Part shown: one piece after another, positions 61,925-64,000 of the stretch | Layout of the letters: every line of letters starts with the position of its first letter | Numbering within the stretch: the first letter of the stretch is position 1 | DNA from: Phaffia rhodozyma | Taxonomy: Eukaryota > Basidiomycota > Tremellomycetes > Cystofilobasidiales > Mrakiaceae | Direction of reading: 5' to 3' | Length of the DNA: 64,000 bases | Assembly: GCA_014706385.1 (NCBI GenBank) | Contig: JACGZH010000007.1 | Coordinates: 1,123,501-1,187,500 of the forward strand | The notes under the pieces: model-generated | What the model was told of the DNA's origin: nothing | The model's input: the letters and a program-made list of their open reading frames with translations, nothing else | The model's database searches: none | Program-made: the position numbers and the translations under genes

Positions 61925-64000
61925 ATGGCTGATCCTCTCGGTAGCAGCATCGGCGGTGGCATTGGCCTACCAACCATAGCTCCTCCTGCGTCTCCTCCTG
62001 TTGCGCTTCAGACGCCAGATAATGACAAGCATCCTCACTTTCCTGTTCTCGAACGAACGCGCTCACCGTCGATCCCTACGTATCCACCTAGACAACCGGC
62101 GACTGCCACCGGGTCTTCAACCTCGGTTAATCATATAGCTGCCAAAGTCTCGATCGCTCTCCCAGCTCCAACCACTCCTGCTAACGCTACTACAACTACT
62201 ACTATACCCGCTCTTCAATCCTCCTCCTCCAGGTCCAACCCACCTCGATTTGCGGAACAGTTCTCTACTCCCTTGCGAAGAAGACATCGACACGCCGCTG
62301 CCACCGCCGACTTTCCCTTGATATCCACTCCTGGTACTGTTCCTCTGAAAACAGACACCCCGTCTCACTTTAGTCCTCACGGCGAGTCATATGAGGATTC
62401 CACCGAACCATCACTCTATCGGGGTCTTCCTCGTATGTCCGGTGCTCCGGGTCTACCACCAGCAGCGGTGTTTAGATCGTACCATCGGGGTCGCCAACTA
62501 GACGAAGAGGCGATCAGCTTGAGAAGCTCAAATTCGTCCAGGCGTACGAGGAGATCCCGGAGGAGTTCTTCCAGCAGCAGCAGCTCCTCCGGAAATAGCT
62601 TCGTTAGTCTGGGAAGGAGAGCTGTAGTTGGAGCGTTGGAGGCAGTGGGCAGAGGTCTAGGAATGTTGTCAAGTGAAAGCGACACGAGCTCTATCAGAAG
62701 CAGACGGAGAAGACGATCGTCTGGTCAAAGATCGACCGGTCTTACGGATGACGAACGAAATGTAGGAGGAAATAGTTCTCAACAGATGCAAGGCACAAGA
62801 AGGCGAAGACGGTCTCTTATCCAGCCTCGAAGGATCCGCGCTTGGTCGTTCGGTTCTTTTTTGGGGTCTTCGTCTTCTTCGTCTTCGGCTTCCACGTTCT
62901 CTGGCGCAGGCGGCAGAGCCTCTACCCTGTCAATCACATCGGTACAGCAGATTCCTCGAAAAAAGCGCAAGCGAACCAAACGTCGCAAGTCTATGACCAC
63001 AGCATTCAGCTCCGGTGGATCATCCACATCAAATTCGTCTGGTGACGAAGAATCCGATCATGAGCCTCCAGGTCGAAGGGTCGTTCCTGGAAAGAAAGAA
63101 TTCTCGCTTCTCTTCCCTTTTGGTCCGGAAGAGGCTTTGCCAGCTCCTAATTTTCTTTCTCCGTCATCACCATCGGCTGGCCTGTCCCCTCCAACTCTTT
63201 CGTCATCTTCCTCCACTTCACCGGTACTCTCGCAACCGTCCGCGAACAGAGTTACTCCATCCCCACGCTTGCAGACAACTACAGTCTTATCTGAGCTTCT
63301 TACTAGTCTACAAACCATCCGAGGCACTCCACCTCTATCCACCTCATCCCCATCTAATACGAATCTCTCTGACTCACCTCCAGCCCCAGATATACCTCCT
63401 TATACATTTCCTAACCCTCCCATACCAACTCCTTGTTCAACTCCTCCTCTCTCCACCGCATCGATCCCCGTTGTTCCTCAACGGCTGACGCCTGCCCAGA
63501 TCCTCAACGTGTCTCCAACACCATCCCCTCCGCTCTCTCCGCGTATGAGCGCAAAATCAATCTCGGAGGGTCGTCTTCATCCTCATCCGCTTAGTATGGC
63601 CCCCGTCAACAGAAACACGTTCGAAAAGAAGATGGATGCGAACGAGAAGGACAGCAAGGCCGATAGACGGGATGTAAGATCTGACCGAGAGACGCAGAAG
63701 AATGGAGCAGAAGATATCAAGTCAAGAGGACCATGGTGGCTGGACGTCCACTGTCCTGATTGGGAAGACATGAGGGTTATTGGCGAGGTGAGCACATACA
63801 GAGCTCGAGTAGATCGAATCAAGAATCAGTTCGCTTGGTCGCTGACATCTTTTCCCGTCCATTTGTCTGGGGATTTCCTGCTTTCTCCTTCTCTTCCCTC
63901 GAAACCAGACATTGAACCTGCATCCGCTCACTCTGGAAGATATTCTTCATCAAGACCCTCGTGAGAAGCTCGAGGTGTTTTCTAGACTAGACTATTATTT
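61925..64000 (+). CDS. CorA-type Mg2+ transporter, 5' part
   Basis: Start of a CorA/Alr1/Mnr2-family magnesium transporter, cut by the window end. The first true ATG is at 61925 (MADPLGSSIGGGIGLPTIAP); the frame is open further left only from non-ATG codons. Exon 1 (61925-63787) encodes about 620 residues, mostly disordered cytosolic tail: Ser/Thr/Pro-rich, with Arg/Ser runs such as RRTRRSRRSSSSSSS. The end of exon 1, GPWWLDVHCPDWEDM then RVIGE, and exon 2 (from 63909), LNLHPLTLEDILHQDPREKL then EVFSRLDYYF, are the diagnostic start of the CorA cytosolic funnel domain in fungi. The membrane helices and GMN pore motif would lie beyond the window. The long N-terminal tail fits Alr/Mnr2-like fungal members. 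Confidence 0.88.

Overview
The window looks like nuclear DNA of a basidiomycetous fungus, probably a yeast-like Tremellomycete; a Cystofilobasidiales yeast such as Phaffia/Xanthophyllomyces is plausible but not proven. The evidence is fungus-specific genes (DASH subunit Duo1, a Zn2Cys6 regulator, a Pwp2-type processome subunit, a Gpi17/PIG-S subunit), dense short GT-AG introns, very small exons, compact intergenic gaps, and CT-rich or GA-rich leaders and UTRs. I see no transposase, reverse transcriptase, phage gene, CRISPR array, rRNA or tRNA. Gene models were spliced by eye; starts and stops are firmer than internal splice sites.

Layout, left to right. DUO1 (+, 409-1969) lies behind two cell-cycle-box-like palindromes. 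A Zn2Cys6 transcription factor follows (-, 3228-7549), then a 1.5 kb low-complexity stretch, then ribosome-biogenesis gene BRX1 (-, 9059-10648), divergent from a soluble fumarate reductase with a fused cytochrome b5 domain (+, 11294-14939). Next are a FAM192A/Fyv6-like gene (-, 15284-16747) and lipoyl synthase (+, 16934-18926), then an LCCL-domain membrane protein (-, 19578-22605) and a short-chain dehydrogenase (+, 22791-24170), then a BAX-inhibitor-1 protein (-, 24467-25868) and GPI transamidase subunit PIG-S (+, 26134-28471).

In the middle are a CRAL-TRIO (Sec14-like) protein (-, 28912-31363), a small CHY zinc-finger protein (-, 31812-33073), PWP2/UTP1 (+, 33171-36549), a complete CHD1 remodeller (-, 36910-44144), and an unrecognised tail-anchored protein (-, 45635-46484). 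The right third holds an SH3 protein (+, 47072-48614), ribose-5-phosphate isomerase (-, 49340-51138), a WW-WW-MyTH4-RhoGAP protein (-, 51790-55450), the KEOPS subunit Pcc1 (+, 55765-56278), an Aim34-like SAP-domain mitochondrial protein (-, 56487-58052), a small unknown protein (-, 58419-58929), a KEN-box protein that may be securin (-, 59437-61357), and the 5' part of a CorA-type Mg2+ transporter (+, 61925 to the window end).

This is a housekeeping region, with no sign of a gene cluster or an obvious new system. Genes come mostly as divergent pairs; four of the divergent promoters carry a CACGTGAC box. The most interesting points are the paired GACGCGTC boxes before DUO1, the candidate securin, a 22-nt exon inside the zinc-cluster DNA-binding domain, an 8-nt first coding exon in the BAX-inhibitor gene, 13- and 14-nt microexons in the CHY gene, and a few unrecognised small proteins.
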